Of a DNA stretch of 64,000 nucleotides, positions 25,886 to 36,994 are shown one piece after another (position 1 is the first letter of the stretch; the number at the start of each line of letters is the position of its first letter). This stretch comes from Agrocybe praecox (taxonomy: Eukaryota > Basidiomycota > Agaricomycetes > Agaricales > Agrocybaceae): NCBI GenBank assembly GCA_964017145.1, contig OZ024850.1, positions 2,519,618 to 2,583,617 on the forward strand, given 5' to 3'. Below the pieces are notes generated by a model, which did not search any database, had not been told where the DNA came from, and saw nothing but the letters and a program-made list of their open reading frames with translations. The position numbers and the translations under genes were made by a program.

Positions 25886-27234
25886 ATGACAGATAAGATA
25901 GCTTCATCCTCATCGAGACCTTTCTCCGTCCCTCAATTTACCGCGAGAGACTACTCGTCTTTCTTCCTGGCTGGTGCTCTTTGCTGCACGTAAGTTATAA
26001 GCACTATATCCCCACACAAAAGAAGCTCACTACGGCACGTCGACGATTAGAATAAGTCATGGAGCAATGACTCGTATGTTTTGCATTGAGGAAGTCTCGA
26101 TTAGAACAATTTTGACGTGAAATCGTACTTCTAGCCATTGATGTGGTCAAAACACGAATTCAAATTGACCCCGCATTCAAATCCCATTCCTTCGTATCGG
26201 GAACTAGGTCAATCATTGCTGCGGAGGGTCCAAGGGGGCTTCTTACAGGATTTGGCCCCACAGCAGTCGGTTATCTAGCACAAGGAGGCGCTAAGTTTGC
26301 AGGATACGAGTACTGGAAAAAGACATTTGTGCAAATCGCCGGAAGTCAGGAGAGTGCAGTCGCAAATCGCACTGCGATTTACCTGGGAGCTGCCACAGTT
26401 GCAGAGTGAGAAGGAATCAGTTAATCTCGATCTCGTTTGAGCGCTAATCAAGAGGTCTACGTGAAGATTTTTTGCAGATATTTTATTAACTCCCCTCGAA
26501 GCAACTCGCATTCGCCTAGTTTCTCAAAGAGGGTATGCCACTGGCCTCGTATCTGGCTTCACGAGACTCGCGAAGGAAGGTGGCATTCGTGAGCTATACG
26601 CCGGTTTTCTGCCAATTCTTTGCAAGTAAGCCTCCTAGCACTCGCGTTTATATTGCTGCCCCTTACCATCGCGTACCCATTTTAAAGGCAAATACCATAT
26701 GCCATTGGTCAATTCACCGTCAACGAATACTGCCATGAACTCGTACTTCGAAGCATGACAGAGAAACAAAAGATAAAAATGGCAGAATCGAGCACGATGA
26801 AATACTCAATTTCTCTGGGATGCGGCATCATTGCTGGTTTTGCTGCAGCCATCCTGAGTCATGTAAGCCCAATTGTCGACTAGAGGAAATTGTACAAGAA
26901 AAACTTATTAATATATTTCCCCTTCGAACGCATAATCCAGCCCGCAGACACACTTTTGTCGCAAATCAACAAAGGACATGGTCCAACGGGATCAATGCCT
27001 CACCGGCTGGCGGTTCTAGCACGAGAGGCAGGATTCAAGGGGCTCTTTGCCGGGCTAGGCCCAAGGATGATTATGACTGCTGGATTGGTCTCTTCGCAGT
27101 TCCTAATGTACGGTGCAATCAAAGATGGTGAGTTATATCGTAGCTTTCTTTTGATTAAATGCATCCAACAATTAACTATACCTCGGTTTTTAGCCATTGG
27201 TGCTCCTGCAGGGATCGAGATTCATAAAGAATAG
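25886..27234 (+). CDS. MIR1: mitochondrial phosphate carrier
   Basis: Inner-membrane carrier of the SLC25 family that imports phosphate for ATP synthesis. Starts [20 protein letters not shown]. Three repeat signatures appear in order: [12 protein letters not shown] (about 26137), [12 protein letters not shown] (about 26494) and [12 protein letters not shown] (about 26941), the last typical of Mir1-type carriers and not of other SLC25 members. [21 protein letters not shown] and [13 protein letters not shown] are also characteristic of phosphate carriers. Introns split the gene at about six places; the final exon is short and ends EIHKE at TAG 27232-27234. Length is about 310 residues, as expected. 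An in-frame ATG at 25784 would add 34 residues but conflicts with a TATA-like element just before it. Confidence 0.93.
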
Positions 27235-27476
27235 ATGATCATTTGGTTTTGGGTGGACTTTCACCGGACATTTGCATAACAAGACAAGGGCTTTCTCAAT
27301 CATTCAAATTTCGCTCAAGAAAGTAGCATATAATGATATACATAATAAATAGATGTGGAACATGAATGGTTTACATTTTTCGACGACGAACATCATAATC
27401 TTACACGACAACAAGAAATCGAGAGACAAAACGCCAAAATAGCGAAAAGTTACGATCAGGAAGCCTTGGATTAATT

Positions 27477-29198
27477 CTAGTTTTTCGTAGAGTTCAAACG
27501 TCCCGCCTGGTGACAAATGAACATGAGTACGCAGTCGAGGGGATTTTTGTCGCATAAACTCACAGCAGTAGCTTCACCATGCTCCACAGCACTCTGATTA
27601 CCAACTAATTTTCCAGCAGTCTTCTCGACCCCGCCTGTGGTGAAAAACGTTATTCAGCGATGGGTGAAGTAAAGTTAAGCACGTAAATGACTAACCCGTC
27701 AACTTATCAGACATCGACGCTTTGCCAGTCCCAGTAACACCCCCTCCCGCGCCGGCTTTGGTGGAACCGCCACCGAAAGTACGTTTGGCAGAACTCATTT
27801 CGTTGAGGTTTCCTTTATTGAGGGGCTTGCCGGATGAATCTTCAAAGGTATTGGAGGTGGACGTAGTCGTATGACCTGCTTTGCGCTCCGTAGGCCCAAT
27901 TCCACGATGAACGCGGGTCTCTTTCTCCACGATCGTCTCACCTGGGCGAAGGTGGTAAGGCGAGATGGACTCTTTGACATCGGTGTCGGTGGTGGTGGTC
28001 ATAGTAGTAGGGCCGGGAGGCGGGAGTTCGGAAACAGTTTGAGGAACTTGCTGGGTGTTTTGTGTGTTGCTGCTGCCTGCATAGACGAGTAAACGCATTT
28101 AGAAATGATAATGGCAAACGTGAAATAAACGAAAAGAAACGCACGATTAGCAGGCTCTCCAACATCGTGATCATGGAGGCCACTAGCCGCGCGACCACTC
28201 TTCGAGTGAATGTCGGTGTTACGAGACCTATCGGTGACATCGACTCTGTCCCTGGTAGTCGTGACGGGAGGCGCAGCATTGATATAAGTCGTTTTGCCAA
28301 CGCCAGGATCAACATTGGTAGTGTCGCGAGAGAATTGTCTCGCGTGCACGCCAACACCAGAATCAGGGCTGGTGCTAGGGGCGAAAGTCGAGCCAAGCGA
28401 CTCCTGCCTGGTGTTGTCACCAATGCGCGAGCCAGTGCCAGTGTTGATGTTAGAGGAGGTAGTAGTGGTGTTCGAGGTGTCTCGAATCGTGTCTGGGTCA
28501 ACGTAATGACCAATAGTGACGCCGCTGGTGCCGTAGCGTTGCCCTGTGGTAGGATTGATAGATTGTTTGGTAGTCTCGCTCAGCCTGGAAGCGAAGGCCT
28601 GCTCGGGGCGTTTGTCTTGGGATTGGGCATAACCTTGAACGACGCCGACTAAGCGGATGAATATACATTAGACATGGTCGACTAAAAAATACTAGACACT
28701 CACGGTTGGACGTGTCGCGACTATGTGTATCATTGCCTTGGTTGCTGCTACCAAATCCACTATGTGTATTACCGCGGCTACCGATGTGGCCAAATCCCGA
28801 ATCAGGTCCAGAAGACTCCATTGAAGTTGTCAGTTTTGCAGAATTGAGGTTATCAGGCTTGCTTTTGTCGGTTCTATCACCGAGATAAGTCAGGCCCTCG
28901 TTTCTGACTCTTTCGGCTTCGAGAGACGTAGCAGGCTGGTGTTGCTTCATGGGGTTCGTAAGAACTGATTCCTCTTCAGCAGACCGTTAGAAAGGATTGA
29001 TATTTCTATGGTCAAAGAAAAGCTTACTGTTATTGGTAGGCATCCCAGATTGGTTGGGATTGGTGCTGCTCAAATCATCTAGCATGAAGAATGGGGTCAG
29101 AAATCGTTGTCTAGGAACTGAGCAACATGAGGCAATGTCGAACCTGCATCAACATTAGGTTTGGAAGTTCCGAGCATTGCGTTCATAAGATTGGACAT
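27477..29198 (-). CDS. hydrophilic low-complexity protein of unknown function
   Basis: I do not recognise this gene. It starts MSNLMNAMLGTSKPNVDA and is almost entirely hydrophilic, rich in Ser, Thr, Gly, Asn, Asp and Gln, without membrane segments or a signal peptide. Features are a repeated HSRDTSN/HTGSGFG-like composition, DRTDKSKPDNLNSAKL, and a C-terminal segment SMSDKLTGGVEKTAGKLVGN. That last segment resembles the KxxGK(A/T)xK helices of CsbD-like and hydrophilin stress proteins; the resemblance is weak. Seven exons can be joined; the last codes AGRLNSTKN and ends at TAG 27479-27477. The composition suggests a desiccation or stress protectant, which is inference only. Confidence 0.75.
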
Positions 29199-29790
29199 AT
29201 GCGTGATACCGAAGTATTATTGGCAAGAAGAGAGTCGTTTCGTCGAATACTTTGGATTGGGACGTTGAAACAATGGAGAGAAGGCAGATATCCTGCAGCG
29301 TCACGAACTTTTATATAGTATGTCTTGGATAAATCATGACGAAGTATGACGCTGGAACGTATCCAAATGTTTCGGAAGTGTGCATAGCTGGCATATACTG
29401 TATAGTCTAGCCTACGATCTATCCGAGACCGTTGTGGAGAATCGTTGCAGACCATCCGATGACTATCCGTCGTCTCGAGTTGAAGGGGCTCGAGTGTATA
29501 TCTAAAACAATTTTCTTCGCTTTCATCTTGGAATTTTTAGTTTTTGTGAACGTGCTGAGAGGTCATAGTAGTATCCAGTCATGGAGTAAAAGGAGAGCGA
29601 ATCGAAGAGGAGCGTTCAGACGCGGTCGTGACACGCGTCTCGTCACGTGAAATTATGTAGATAAGATTAGATTGTCACGTATGTACCATCATTCTTTCGA
29701 GTCACAGACGCGTTCTGTCATTTCTTCATATTTCTCTCTCAAGTTACCAAACCATTTGCACACCGTCGCCTCGTCTCTTCCAAAAAAAAA
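29199..29790. other. divergent promoter region
   Basis: About 590 bp between the divergent hydrophilic-protein and SEN15 genes. It contains the TATA box of the former. No coding signal. Confidence 0.5.
29309..29317 (-). promoter_or_regulatory. TATA box of the hydrophilic protein gene
   Basis: TATATAAAA on the minus strand, 111 bp before the ATG at 29198. Confidence 0.6.
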
Positions 29791-30445
29791 ATGGAATCTC
29801 ATCCCTCAGTAAGAACTCTTCTCGTTTGAGATCAAAAGCCGGATTCATTGCCTTTCTGTAGTTCCCGATTTTATCTCCCTTCATCACAAAATACCCTCGC
29901 GCATCGTCAAGCCTGTTCCAAGCCTACAACGATATTGTGTACGGTAAGAGGCTCATGATAGCATCGATATCCGAACTCCGCAACCTGATACGAGTGCCTG
30001 TAGCCCAAAAATGGGACAACGTGGAGCTTATCGACCTTGTAAAGTGTTGCCGTGCTGCAATCAAGGGAAAGAAACGTGATACGGTGTGTGATGTCGCTCT
30101 ACTATAAAGCAGTGTTATCGCCAATATGGAGATCTAAACTCATGAATATGGCATGGTTATTGCATGTAGTCAGAAATTTTGTACGTGGTTCCCTGCTCGC
30201 TTTCCGAAACTGTCAGCTTTGCATGGTACGTACTATATCTTAAAAAAGTTAAAAACATTCTTGAGAAGGATCATTCATGTTTGTCCCCCACACTATGCAG
30301 GCTCCAGGACGCATTCTCTCAACTACTCCCGCATTCCAAATCTCCTGAGGATATCTCGCCCTTCATTTATGTCGCCATAACTTCGTCGGACGCATCGATT
30401 GTCTATTACAAACTCAGTCAAGGAATAGTCAAGCCATCTGTTTGA
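29791..30445 (+). CDS. SEN15: tRNA-splicing endonuclease subunit Sen15
   Basis: Structural subunit of the tRNA-splicing endonuclease that excises introns from precursor tRNAs. Five exons: 29791-29808, 29862-29943, 30004-30083, 30170-30225 and 30301-30445. They total 381 nt, that is 126 residues plus stop. The protein starts MESHPS; LFQAYNDIVYAQKWDNVELI and the C-terminal FIYVAITSSDASIVYYKL are characteristic of the family. The 60-nt intron 2 (29944-30003) has no in-frame stop, so retention would insert 20 residues in the middle of YNDIVY-AQKW. The family's small size makes it easy to miss. Confidence 0.9.
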
Positions 30446-30883
30446 TTGAACCGGCAGACTTCAGTCGGCCACCTATTCGCATACGACGATCACCCAACCG
30501 GTGCCTTTTACTTTGCGTGCAGGATGAAGGGACCTCGTGGTGGAATCATAACCTTTATTCCGTCATGGATCTCCTAGGAGCATCTCTAGTATCTCCTCTG
30601 GAACGTCCTGCCGTCTAGAGTGTTCATTCCTCGAGTTAGGATTCGGGTTGTGTGCGGCTTTCTGCCCATTTGCGGTTTTAAAGGAAGAGTTAGATTTAAC
30701 TAAAGTACTTCGGGACGTGTGGCCGTTATAGCGGGGCATCGAACAGAAATAAAAAGTCATCCTTCAATGTTCAATATCGAAATGTCCTCAAAACTAGCTG
30801 CATATCGATGGTGTTAATCATATCTGGTACATATTTTAACAGTATTCTGATGGAAAACAGGAGAAAGCGTCGAAAGGCTATAT
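30446..30883. other. intergenic region
   Basis: About 440 bp between convergent genes. No coding signal was seen. Confidence 0.5.
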
Positions 30884-31580
30884 CTACTCGCAGCACATCT
30901 CGCATGGGCAGCCTGATATCAGAACCACTGGTCAGTACTCTGTTTTAGTCGGGAAACAGATATAGACTCACAAAGAATATCTCCGATGCAGTCGCAGCAT
31001 CCCTGTGGATAATGAGATAGTGAGCTCATAACCGAACGAAATTTTGCATACCTCACAGCATTCTATAAAGCGTACAGCTGGTTAGCACAGGATATCCGGT
31101 ATCAGTTACGACGGTACTGACCAAAGCACAGGAAGCAACCGACTAAGCCCAAGAAGCAGTCCTACAGGAATAACAATAACATGCAGTTTCAGTACGTCAT
31201 GTCCTCATCATCGCAAGGGGCGACAGTGTAATCCGATAATCAAAATGAAAATCGAAATAGCAGGACGTCAGGGGAGGGGAAATGGAATTGCGTGTGACGT
31301 AGGTGGGTGTGTTTCTAACATGCGGTCTTTTTATAACGACAAGAAACAGGCACGGCTAACCTTTCCCGCTCCTCCTCCACGGAGCCGAGATGCCTTCTGT
31401 TTATGGTGCTCGCATTGTGCATGTTGTTGGCTTTCAGCGGCACCTGGAGTGGGGGCCATGACCTCTGTTGAAGAAGATGATCAGCATTGAACGAAGATTG
31501 ACTAACTAGGCAGGTGAAATATAGGACGTACTCATTTCAGTGGCAGCTTGGGGCTGGGTAGCTTTGGCAGAGGCGGGCAT
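30884..31580 (-). CDS. small cysteine-rich tail protein, copy 1 (CYSTM-like)
   Basis: An 87-residue protein built from six exons: 31580-31532, 31464-31361, 31161-31122, 31062-31052, 31002-30972 and 30912-30884 (264 nt including TAG). It starts MPASAKATQPQAATEM. A polar middle ends RLRGGGAGK, then comes a compact hydrophobic cysteine tail: DCFLGLVGCFLCFECCEGCC, then DCIGDIL and CCPCEMCCE. Thirteen of the last 36 residues are Cys. It resembles fungal and plant CYSTM proteins, whose Cys-rich tail associates with membranes; the assignment is tentative. Exon 4 is an 11-nt micro-exon that encodes ECCE with a base from exon 3. A paralogue with the same structure lies upstream at 32458-33054. Confidence 0.85.
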
Positions 31581-32457
31581 GTTGGTCAGGTCGATGAGGA
31601 TGGGTTAGAGGAGTAGAAATCGAGGAGCAAGAAAGGCCCTGTGGGTAAGGGCAACCGTCTTATATAGCCGCAACACCCCCCCATCATAGCCCATCATGCA
31701 CGCCTTCGAACCTTAGTTGTGCAAGGATACCGTTCGTGGTTAATTTTAGATTGGGCTATTTATGGCTTCTAGATTACCCTGCCATCTTATTTTCTTCACA
31801 GCGACTCCCCAATGATATATGCTCTATCACGTAAATGGAATTGACATCCACACGTTCATTTCTGCATTCAACCTACGCATGTAGACCGAAGTAAAAAGGA
31901 ATAGGTGCATGGTGTAAAAACGCGCTGTTTTGGCTGCGCACTTGATTCAAACAAGGAAAGAGCACTCTGGTCGACGCCCATGCCGGGGGGATCTTTATTT
32001 ATCCCTAAGCGATGTCGTCAAGCTTCAATTACAATAAGATCCACGGAGCTATTAGTCTGCCTTGTCGAAAAGTCGAGCGTGTGCAAGCGCACTATGTGTG
32101 GTGGGGCGTCCTTCTGAAAGAAGTCAAGTCGACTAGGCAAGGAATGTACAACCTCAAGGTCTAGCATACGTACGCACAGCTCTCTAGCTCGACGTCTATG
32201 AAAGAGGCTATACATCCCTTGTGATGTATTGTCCGAATGCCTCGTAGGTTGATGCGCAGTACAGAAGACACATTAAATTCGAAATTGGATGCGTTCATTT
32301 GGCGATAACTTAACAATGTCCGTAAATCATGTCATTCGTATTACCTAAGGGCAAGAGAAAGGGGATAATGGAACAGTCTGCTAGCCGATGACGCTTTTAG
32401 ATATTTGAAAAGTACAAGGGATTTATGGTAGTCGGGAAGCAGGATATGTATCTGGAT
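31581..32457. other. intergenic region between cysteine-rich paralogues
   Basis: About 880 bp. It contains the TATA box of copy 1 and the 3' flank of copy 2. Small open frames here are not protein-like. Confidence 0.5.
31659..31666 (-). promoter_or_regulatory. TATA box of cysteine-rich copy 1
   Basis: TATATAAG on the minus strand, 79 bp before the ATG at 31580. Confidence 0.65.
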
Positions 32458-33054
32458 TCAACAGCAGCAGCAGCACGTCTCGCATGGACAACCTATATTT
32501 GAATCGTGAGACATAATACGAGAAGAGTATGGGAATTATGGCACTCACATACGATGTCCGCTATACAGCCACAACATACCTACGCAAGACACGGTGAGGG
32601 GAAATTACTATGCACAGAAAAGGCTAATTACTTACTTCACAACATTCTAAGTTCGTGTCGGTCACAAGAATTGGTAAGTAGTGAATACGAGAATGCGAGA
32701 AAATAATCCGTGGACATACCGAAGCATAGGAAGCAACCGACAACACACATAAAGCAATCCTATCAAGCGACAATGTTTGAGGGAACTATGCTGATAATAT
32801 GCAGAATAATCAACCAACTCTGGCTGCTCCTCCACCTCGAAGACGATTGGCCTTGTGTCGACACTTGTCGTTCTCGCATTTATGAGCCCCCTTTTCGTTC
32901 TTCACACTCTGCAGGTCTTCGAATTCCAGTCAGGCCTTATGTAGCTATGCACACCGAGCAAAATACGAAGCTCACTCATGCCTACTATCGGTGCAGGCTG
33001 ATGTGACTTGACGTCATGGCGCAAGTAAGCGGGCGCAGGTGCAGGTGTTTCCAT
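32458..33054 (-). CDS. small cysteine-rich tail protein, copy 2 (CYSTM-like)
   Basis: Paralogue of the gene at 30884-31580. It starts METPAPAPAYLRHDV. The middle includes KCENDKCRHKANRLRGGGAA. The tail exons read DCFMCVVGCFLCF, ECCE (11-nt micro-exon 32646-32636), VCCGCIADIV and CCPCETCCCCC, stop TGA 32460-32458. The Cys tail is longer than in copy 1 because of a CTG/TGC repeat at the end. The junction between exons 1 and 2 is unsure: the best join uses a GTGAGC donor after ATG-A near 32977 and a weak acceptor near 32924. All other introns match copy 1 in position and phase. Confidence 0.78.
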
Positions 33055-33861
33055 ATTGTCAAAGGGCGAAAGAAATAAGGCTTGTCAGGGACCAATCGCC
33101 CAGAAATATCGAAGGTGTCGGAATCGCAAGAAAGAAACGAGAATGAGAAAACCGGGTAGTAAATCAGCAACCTTCCCGTGTCTTATATATACATTTTGTC
33201 CTTTGACATCTCGCATCCCGTGTTTGGATGGTCTGCGGATCGCAAAGGCGGGCGCGCTTACCCGCCAAGGTAGTAGTAGTAGGAGGAGGAGGAGGAGATA
33301 AATATAGAAGTTCACTGTGTTGCCAAGGTTGTCCTGTACTAGTATCGCAGTCACGACAAAACGACACGCACTGGTTGTCCCGGTAAGCCTGAAATAAAAC
33401 CGAATATGCATTGTCGTCAAAACTACTGCGGTTTAAACGAGACACCTCGTAACGAAGATACGATGTGAACAAAGCCCCAATCCCCCATTTCTTCATCTTT
33501 GTATAGAGAAGGGGACAACTTAAATGGGCGCTTATACCAAATAAAACGAAAAGGAGTCATAATTGGGAGATTAATGCATAGTCATACTACGGGGAGCATA
33601 AGGCATATACTAAAGTCATAAGCATACAGAAAGAGTCAGTAATAATACATTTTACGTCTTCGTAAAGTCCGTAATCCAGGCAGGTCCGGCTGCAGTCATT
33701 ACACCCTGTGGATGGGTGAGGCTCTAAGTCTATAGCGTTACTATTCTAATAATAAGTTAAACAACTCGTGTCGATTTTTGTGTTGGTCCAAAGCGGAATA
33801 TGTGATGAGAATCATGAAGAGAATGACCAAGATTCAAAAGAAGTACAGTGAAATGGCCAAT
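33055..33861. other. intergenic region
   Basis: About 800 bp holding the upstream region of cysteine-rich copy 2 and the 3' flank of the BTB-like gene. No coding signal was recognised beyond short shadow frames. Confidence 0.5.
33182..33191 (-). promoter_or_regulatory. TATA box of cysteine-rich copy 2
   Basis: TATATATAAG on the minus strand, 128 bp before the ATG at 33054. Confidence 0.5.
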
Positions 33862-35199
33862 TCAGCTTTCCTGAAAATGATCCATCAGATTGGCGGTAAT
33901 GTCGTCTCGTAAGATCGTGATAGATTCCAACGCAGAGAGTGTGCACTCAAGCGCGATAGGGTGAAGTTCGGACATGGACTTCTTCAAGACGATCATCATC
34001 GATTTGAGTCTGCCGAGAACGTCTGAAGTGGCGTGTCGTGTCGTCTGAGGACAAGTGGCGGCGGCGAGCCAAAGCTGAGTCCAGGTGGTCAGACACTCGA
34101 CGTGGTATTGGCACCCAGATTCGAGGAAACACGGTGGTGTCGTTCGCACAGATTCCCATAGGTTGACCAGAGACCAATGCGCAGCAAGGAAAAGTTCTCG
34201 CTTCTCCGCCGGCCAATCCGAAGGGATGTTGTGGCGGTTTGACTTCCTGTTTTCACTCGACGCATTTTCCAAGTCGATGAGCTCCTTGTAGTAAATTACA
34301 CCCATCAGCTTTCTCAACCCCCGGTCTTGTGATACTTGGAGAATAGCTTGACAGTTCATATCGGACCATAGGATTCGAGGAACGAGGCGTCGAAGGATGG
34401 TATCGAGAAGGGTGTCGTAATCGCATAAAGCAGCAATATTGAGTGCGCGAGCGCAAAGTTCCGGGGGTGCGCTTCGAAAAACGCCAACTTGCGCTAGCTC
34501 GAGGAGCCTTTCAAGGGCCCATGTCTCATACGAGATAATGCCATATTTGTTGGCCAAATGAGCGATGTTGATGACTCTTTCGAGGGATGGAGAATCAGCC
34601 CCAATGCCGTTGGTTAATTGGGTCGGTCTGTCAAAAATTTGGGAACTATGAGAACAGAATTCGTTTAAATAAGAGTGGACGACTTACACAGCGTACAGAG
34701 CCCAAAGCAAGTCTTGAAGCTCTGAGGCTTTGTCTGAGAGAGGAATAGGGGCGTCATCCGATAAACCTTCATAGTTTCCTGGAATATTAGGAAGGCTGAA
34801 CATGTCGCCGAAAGCAGAAGGTTCGCGTAAGAGAAAACATTTGTGAACCTGTCGCAGGGGTAGATCAGGAACTGTTTGAAATAATTTAATTGGATAAAAT
34901 ACCTTGAACAGGGTGTTCTCTGCACGGAAAATACAGAACCCGCCTTCCGTGTCGTCTCGATAAAACTTGTCGTCACGTTTGAGAGAGTTTTGAGGGACGG
35001 GGGGGAAATCGGTTTTGATGAGATCGGCGAAATTCACTTTAGATCGGCAAGGGGCCACTATGACTGGCTCCGGTGCCGGTGCGCTTGAAAATGACGAGCT
35101 ATTGACCTCTCGTAAAATGCTTTTGGAACCTCTGAATACGAGGTTGAAGATAGCCCGAAGCTTGTGGGTCGGGTTGAGGATGTAAAGATGGTGAACCAT
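33862..35199 (-). CDS. BTB/POZ-like domain protein
   Basis: Protein of a family common in agaricomycetes with a BTB-like fold near the N terminus and a helical remainder. The BTB part reads DDKFYRDDTEGGFCIFRAEN, then LFKVHKCFLLREPSAFGDMF and APIPLSDKASELQDLLWALY; the middle join comes from removing a 54-nt intron near 34900. A second intron near 34684-34635 leads to LLWALYAVPTQLTN and a helical section with LANKYGIISYETWALERLLE. It ends LMDHFQES at TGA 33864-33862. Likely an adaptor or protein-binding role; substrate unknown. The start is uncertain: the frame stays open to 35556, and I chose the ATG at 35199 because it leaves a shorter leader. Confidence 0.8.
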
Positions 35200-36062
35200 G
35201 ACGGAGGAAGAGGAAAATAATGACGTGAGGGAAATGAGGCGGGTAGCGAGACGTGCCCGGGTATCCTTGTTGTCGAGACAAGAGTTCGCGTCAGAAGTTA
35301 CAGGGAAAGGATTGAGGTTGTAAGGGATTTTAATATAAGGCGCCAGTATATGAAAGAAACATGAAGCACACACGTGTATGCAGAGGCTGAGAGCCGGAAT
35401 ACAGGGTCCTCTGTGGGCAATGGGCAAGGGACAAGGGCGCGCTCGTATGCAGCTGAAAGAAGCAAGGCATATCTGGTACAATCGTTCCACAGATGTTTTG
35501 GGTGTGATGGATCGAGGATCATAGAATGTAGACATTCTTAGGACATACACCTGCAAAACTCCATTGTCAGAATAATTCGGGTCATAGATCCTGCCAGCTG
35601 CACTGTCTATCTCCGCGCATGGAATAGGGACGGAACTTCATAGATTTTCCATGAGAGCTTCCTACAAGTCTTAATGAGCTGTGCTTTCCAACAAACATTC
35701 AAAGATGCGAGAAAGATACGATCCCCCGGTTTACCGAACTACCTCAACGTGTTCGGCTTTCGGCTTCTTGTTTGCTTCCAACCTCTTAGCCACACAAACC
35801 AGTTAGTATGCCGCTCGCTGTTATGATGATTGCGCAGTGCTACGATTCTGCAGAAATACGGTCGCTGATTAATCCTCGACACAAAAAAAACAAAATTGTC
35901 CAGAAATGGTCCAATAGCACCGTTTATTCCGTAAACTGTGGCACGAGAGAGCCAGACTGACTAAGGCATTTTCAATTGTGACTCATCTCCTGACTTCAAT
36001 ATTTAAGCCTGTGTAGTCGATGTAAACTCTCAAAGCGCTCTTGATTTTCAAACATTTCCAAC
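35200..36062. other. divergent intergenic region
   Basis: Lies between the BTB-like gene and Dabb-like copy F. The first 350 bp are an open extension of the BTB-like frame that may be 5' untranslated or coding. A TATTTAA word at 36000-36006 probably serves copy F. Confidence 0.45.
36000..36006 (+). promoter_or_regulatory. TATA-like element of Dabb-like copy F
   Basis: TATTTAA lies 57 bp before the ATG at 36063. Confidence 0.45.
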
Positions 36063-36893
36063 ATGCCAGTTATTGAAATCGCCACATGGACAGCCTCTGA
36101 AACGTTCTTGACAGACCCAGAGCAAGTTCTCACTACCACTCGAGAGTTCTTCAAAAAAACAACTGGATGGGAAAGGTACGAATCACCCTATCATACGATC
36201 AAGATCGAGACTGATCGTCTCATTCACTTTGATTCATGGTTGTAGTCTCCATTATGGGGTTTCTGAGGAAGACGGGTCAACCTTCTACCTATTTTTGGGT
36301 TCGAATCACCTCTAGATAACCTTTGATTATCGCACAGGTATACTGATTACTACCCTTCTTTTTCCAATTACACAGCCTGGGAGACATTAGCGGCTCACAA
36401 GGCCCTGATCGGCACCCCGGGATATCCCAAGGACACTGGTTTAGTTGCTGCTATGGATTTATCGAAGCCAACGACCATGAACCATATCGAGTTCAATCGG
36501 GGTTATCTTCCTGCCTTGAATGCACCAGTCACTGAAATTTTCTTCATGACCTTGAAAGAAGGAAGAACGAAGGAGGACCTATATTCTATTTTGGATCCAA
36601 TGGCCGCTCAGATTAATGCGCTCCATACTAAGCATGGTCAAGTTGCGTGGGGACAGAGCTTGGAAGCGCCCGAAAAGTTTTATCTTATCCTTGGCTGGGA
36701 CAGCGTCAAAGTGATTGTTTCCTTGGTTTGTATGTGATACCGGCGCCAACTGATCTTTTCCTTACAAATGTAGGAACATGAAGATACTGTGCATGGCGTG
36801 CATGGCTCAAGTTTCCTCCCATTTCTTACGGACCTTCGGGCCACTGTGATTCCCAAAATGGCTCATGCAAAACTTAACGAATTGAAATTGTGA
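36063..36893 (+). CDS. Dabb-like two-lobed small protein, copy F (displaced)
   Basis: Fifth member of the family, 14 kb from the array and on the opposite strand. Exon 1: MPVIEIATWTASETFLTDPE to GWER. Exon 2: about LHYGVSEEDGSTFYLFL. Exon 3: AWETLAAHKALIGTPGYP to LGWDSVK. Exon 4: EHEDTVHG to LNELKL, stop TGA 36891-36893. Lobe 2 contains PALNAPVTEIFFMTLKEGRT. The three introns are at the same positions and phases as in copies A, C, D and E. Likely cytosolic; biochemical role unknown. Confidence 0.87.
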
Positions 36894-36994
36894 TGGTTGT
36901 GTCACATCCGTCTGTATATAAGTACCACCTAGATTAATTGTGGCGTAAACAAATCCGAGAATTTCCCGCCTTTCTGTCCTCCCTCAGCTTCAAC

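Noticed and set aside
28062..28652. 196-codon plus-strand open frame
   Set aside because: Opposite strand of the hydrophilic-protein gene, open because of its biased composition.
29944..29961. 18-nt intron in SEN15 (GT...AG)
   Set aside because: Too short to be spliced. The 60-nt intron ending at 30003 gives the family sequence YAQKW instead.
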